This document shows positions 61,301 through 64,000 of a stretch of DNA of 64,000 nucleotides, piece by piece. Position numbers and translations under genes: made by a program. This DNA is from Leishmania martiniquensis (Eukaryota > Euglenozoa > Kinetoplastea > Trypanosomatida > Trypanosomatidae). The DNA is taken from assembly GCF_017916325.1 (NCBI RefSeq), contig NC_090158.1:1-64000 (forward strand), written 5' to 3'. Position 1 is the stretch's first letter. Every line of letters begins with the position of its first letter. The notes beneath the pieces are model-generated. The model did not search any database. It was given only the letters and a program-made list of their open reading frames with translations, and was not told where the DNA came from.

Positions 61301-64000
61301 TGCAACCTCTTCGCAAGGTTGTGGCGCATGGTCATATGTCGGGGTGTGCTGGAGCGCGTTCGCTTGTGCCGGCGCCGGCAGGCACGGGTGTCAAGAAAGG
61401 CGGACCGGCAACGCGTGGACGAAGAAATTTTTTTTTTGTGAAGTCGGTGGCCACGCGTGGGGGTGTGTCGTCTTCATGGCCGCTGAATCCGCCCTTCTGG
61501 AGGATGCGCGCACGTTCAATGCTGTTTCAAACGTTTCCCTCTCCGGCACCCTTTCTCCTTTCGAGGCGCCACCTCAGGGCGGAAGTGAATTGCACGAGGC
61601 GGCTCCGTGCGAGTCTCACAGCGACTGAGATGTTCTTGACGTTGAGCGTGCAAAAAGCTCTGCTCACACTCCGCTGATGGTCAGTCCAGCTCGATGCCGC
61701 GGAGTGCCATCCTTCACTTCGAAGATGCTGTAATCGTGACACTGGTGCAGCGGCCGTGCGCTGGGTTTTGCCCCTTGTCTGCCTTTGCACTGAGGAGAGT
61801 GGCACAGAGGTACACGGTGCAGGGTCTCACGGTGGCTGAGCTTCACCTTTTGATCTTCTTGCCGGCCGTCTACGCAGCGCTGGCCCTCCTGAGTCACTTT
61901 AGCACTCCAGAGCTCCACGTCGCAGAGGATGCGACGGCGTCGGCTCGCTCCTAACTGGCAGAGAATTTGAGCAGCAGACGCACTTCCCACGCGGCTGTTT
62001 TATTTCCCTCGAATCGACGATGCTCTCGGCAATTTTCTCGTCTCGCACGCGAGTGGCTCAGAGGGACGGTGCGGAGTGTCTCACCAAAGACGCGGAGAGC
62101 GGAGAAATGGGCGAGCCCGTAGCTGCGCGCGTGCTGCTCATAGCCCACTCCTCGGAGGCGAGCGTTCCGCATGTGGCCAAGAGTGCGGAGACGAAGAAGC
62201 ACCTCTTGCGGCTTGACTGCATGGTTGGAGCATGGATGCGGCCGACGAATAAGGGAGAAGGCAAAATGGCACGGCACTGCTTACACGATAGCTAGTTTCC
62301 TGTGCACGCTGCTTCTCCTGGGGCGGGGCAGTGCCGCTCTTCCATCCGCCTTGGATGTACCCTCACTGCAGTCGGCTGTGCTGGACGCTCTCGGGCAGAG
62401 TTTCGATGGCCAGCGAGACACGACTTCTTGGTTCCTTTCGCAAGAAGTGGATCAGCGGTGGCGCCTCGTCCAAGGATACTGGCCAGTGGGAGATGACCTC
62501 CGTGCCGTGCCCCCCCCCACCCTCTTTACCCAATCTGCTGCGGTATGATCAAGCGCGCCAGAGGCAGGCCGAGAGACTCACGGTGGTGCATGATCGACAG
62601 CGCAGGACCGTGGTGACTGGCACTTTCGATGGTGGCCTTTGCCACGAGGAGGCGGGGCACCCGCATCAGCGTTGCGGCGGCACTCCGCTCGCTGATGGCG
62701 CCCCGGTCTTGCCAGTCGCCACGGCTCATGAAGACAGTCACGTTGCCGCTTACCTAGAGGTGATGCGCCGGGCCAGAGGCTTCTCATGCGCCGCCTTCCG
62801 AGGCGTCGATGATGGCGTAGGCGGCCAGTGGGAGCGGCTTGTGTGCTGGCGATTGGGGTTCGAGGTTATCCAACCAATGAGTCACCTCGCGGCCTCACCG
62901 ACAAGTAACTGCGCTACGTCCCTTTCGACCGCGCACGGCTTGGGGAGCGTCTGATCGCGTGTCACCGAGCGCATGGCGCTGAGTTGAGCTCCGTCTTTGA
63001 CGTTGGCGCATTTTTTGCCACCGTCTCCCCTCGACGCCTCGAGAGCGGCCGACGAGAGCGCGAATGGCGCGGAGACCCGCTGCCGCGTTGTGTGGTGTGC
63101 GCCTATGCGGCATTTCCCTTCAGTGGCCACACGAGAGAAACGCCCATACACGGCGCAAGCCCTGGGAAGGGGGCTGCGTGTGTGCGGAGCAGAACAGAGG
63201 CAGCGGCCCTTCTCCTTCGATGCGGCGGGGCTGTGACGCCCCGTCTTATCGCATCGCAAGTGCGTTCCCTCGGTGCATCGAGTACGCCAGGCGCGCTGCT
63301 GTGCGCCCTCAAGGGCGACGGCGCTGCGCGAGGCAGTGAGACACCGCCGAATACCAAAAACGCGCACACGCAAAGATGCACGTACACTCACAGAGATAGG
63401 AAGTCAAGGCAGGCGCAGTGCAATGAAGCGCCCCACATCGGTTTGGGAAGTAGTGGAGTGCGTGGCCAAACGAGGTGCAGGGGGTGGGCGAGGGCCTCCG
63501 CGTGTCTAAGCACGTGCCGCACAAGCGTGTCTGCCACCGCTGATGACGAGACTCTCCATATACCCTCGAAACTGGGGATGTGGACCATTGCCTGATGGGG
63601 TCGTGGACCCTGTCGCTCGCCAATTGTTTCACTCTCGCCATCGTGCTTCGCACCTCACGTGGTGTTTGCTGCTAGTGTTGCCATAGGCCATGCAGGGAAC
63701 ATGGCGCTGCACTCCCTCCCTATCACGTGGTCCGTCGCTCTTCACCGACGTAAAGGCAGCGCTTCACTTCCTCACCTCCCTCGCTCTTCCTCGGACGGCC
63801 TACTCTCTGCCACCTGTGCTGCTCCTCCTCTCTCCCCTACTTGTCATTAAAGTGAACTATTCAACTTCGATTGGTGCCTGTGTACTACCGCCTTATCCCT
63901 TGCACGCGTGAAGCGCCCCCTCCCCTCCCGCCGCAGCAGCGGCACGCGAGTGCTAAAGAAAAGTAAGACAAGGAGGTCGATCATCAACGCAAGTGCGGGG
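58328..64000. other. 5.7 kb without a convincing gene
   Basis: Many frames of 90-207 codons overlap on both strands, none with a known domain, and none keeps a long uninterrupted run as the genes to the left do. The longest are 58649-59083 and 62331-62954 (+) and 58652-59275 (-). Coding-like pieces in different frames around 60420-60950 and 61050-61300 may be relics, but I cannot name a family. The end (63700-63900) is pyrimidine-rich, as before a gene that would start outside the window. A short inverted repeat (TAATATCC / GGATATTA) lies at 59916-59940. Confidence 0.5.

Overview
The window is one end of a kinetoplastid chromosome, most likely from the subfamily Leishmaniinae (Leishmania, Porcisia or a close relative). 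Reasons: a telomere-like array at the left edge runs into a gene-free subtelomere. About twenty intronless genes then all lie on the + strand, pointing away from the telomere, as in one polycistronic directional gene cluster. Pyrimidine tracts followed by an AG precede many start codons, as expected for spliced-leader trans-splicing. TGA is a normal stop, so the standard code applies. From memory, the order mitochondrial tryparedoxin peroxidase, cyclophilin, metal-less arginase-like protein, GDP-mannose pyrophosphorylase matches the start of Leishmania chromosome 23 and a block of T. brucei chromosome 8; I could not search this.

Layout. 1-2530: telomere, mostly read as TTTTAA/TTTTTAA units and ending in clean TTAACCC units, probably a long-read base-calling artefact. 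2531-6088: subtelomere without a gene. 6089-23856: hypothetical protein, NOT11-like subunit, hypothetical, UTP15, mitochondrial tryparedoxin peroxidase, cyclophilin, small hypothetical, arginase-like pseudoenzyme, coiled-coil protein, RMI1/TDRD3-like OB-fold protein with an RGG tail. 24660-25600: a broken protein methyltransferase gene. 26821-27960: GDP-mannose pyrophosphorylase. 31084-40212: a giant BEACH protein. 41022-42850: a 786-bp tandem repeat that carries C/D-box and H/ACA-like snoRNA candidates, read as a snoRNA cluster. 43504-58327: divergent cyclophilin, V-ATPase proteolipid, ABHD4/5-type hydrolase, LRR protein, LRR plus cyclic-nucleotide-binding-like protein, a probably myristoylated two-TM coiled-coil protein, and a hypothetical. 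58328-64000: no convincing gene.

The genes do not form a functional operon. They are co-transcribed neighbours covering ribosome biogenesis (UTP15, snoRNAs), mRNA turnover (NOT11-like), redox defence, glycoconjugate precursor supply, membrane traffic (BEACH) and organelle acidification (V-ATPase c). The most notable items are the snoRNA array, the telomere signal (possibly linked to base J), the catalytically dead arginase homologue, the RGG-bearing OB-fold protein, the methyltransferase pseudogene, the LRR/cNMP-binding fusion, and two long perfect hairpins that flank the myristoylated-protein gene. Several open frames begin upstream at GTG, TTG or CTG; I used the first sensible ATG, because kinetoplastid nuclear genes start at ATG.
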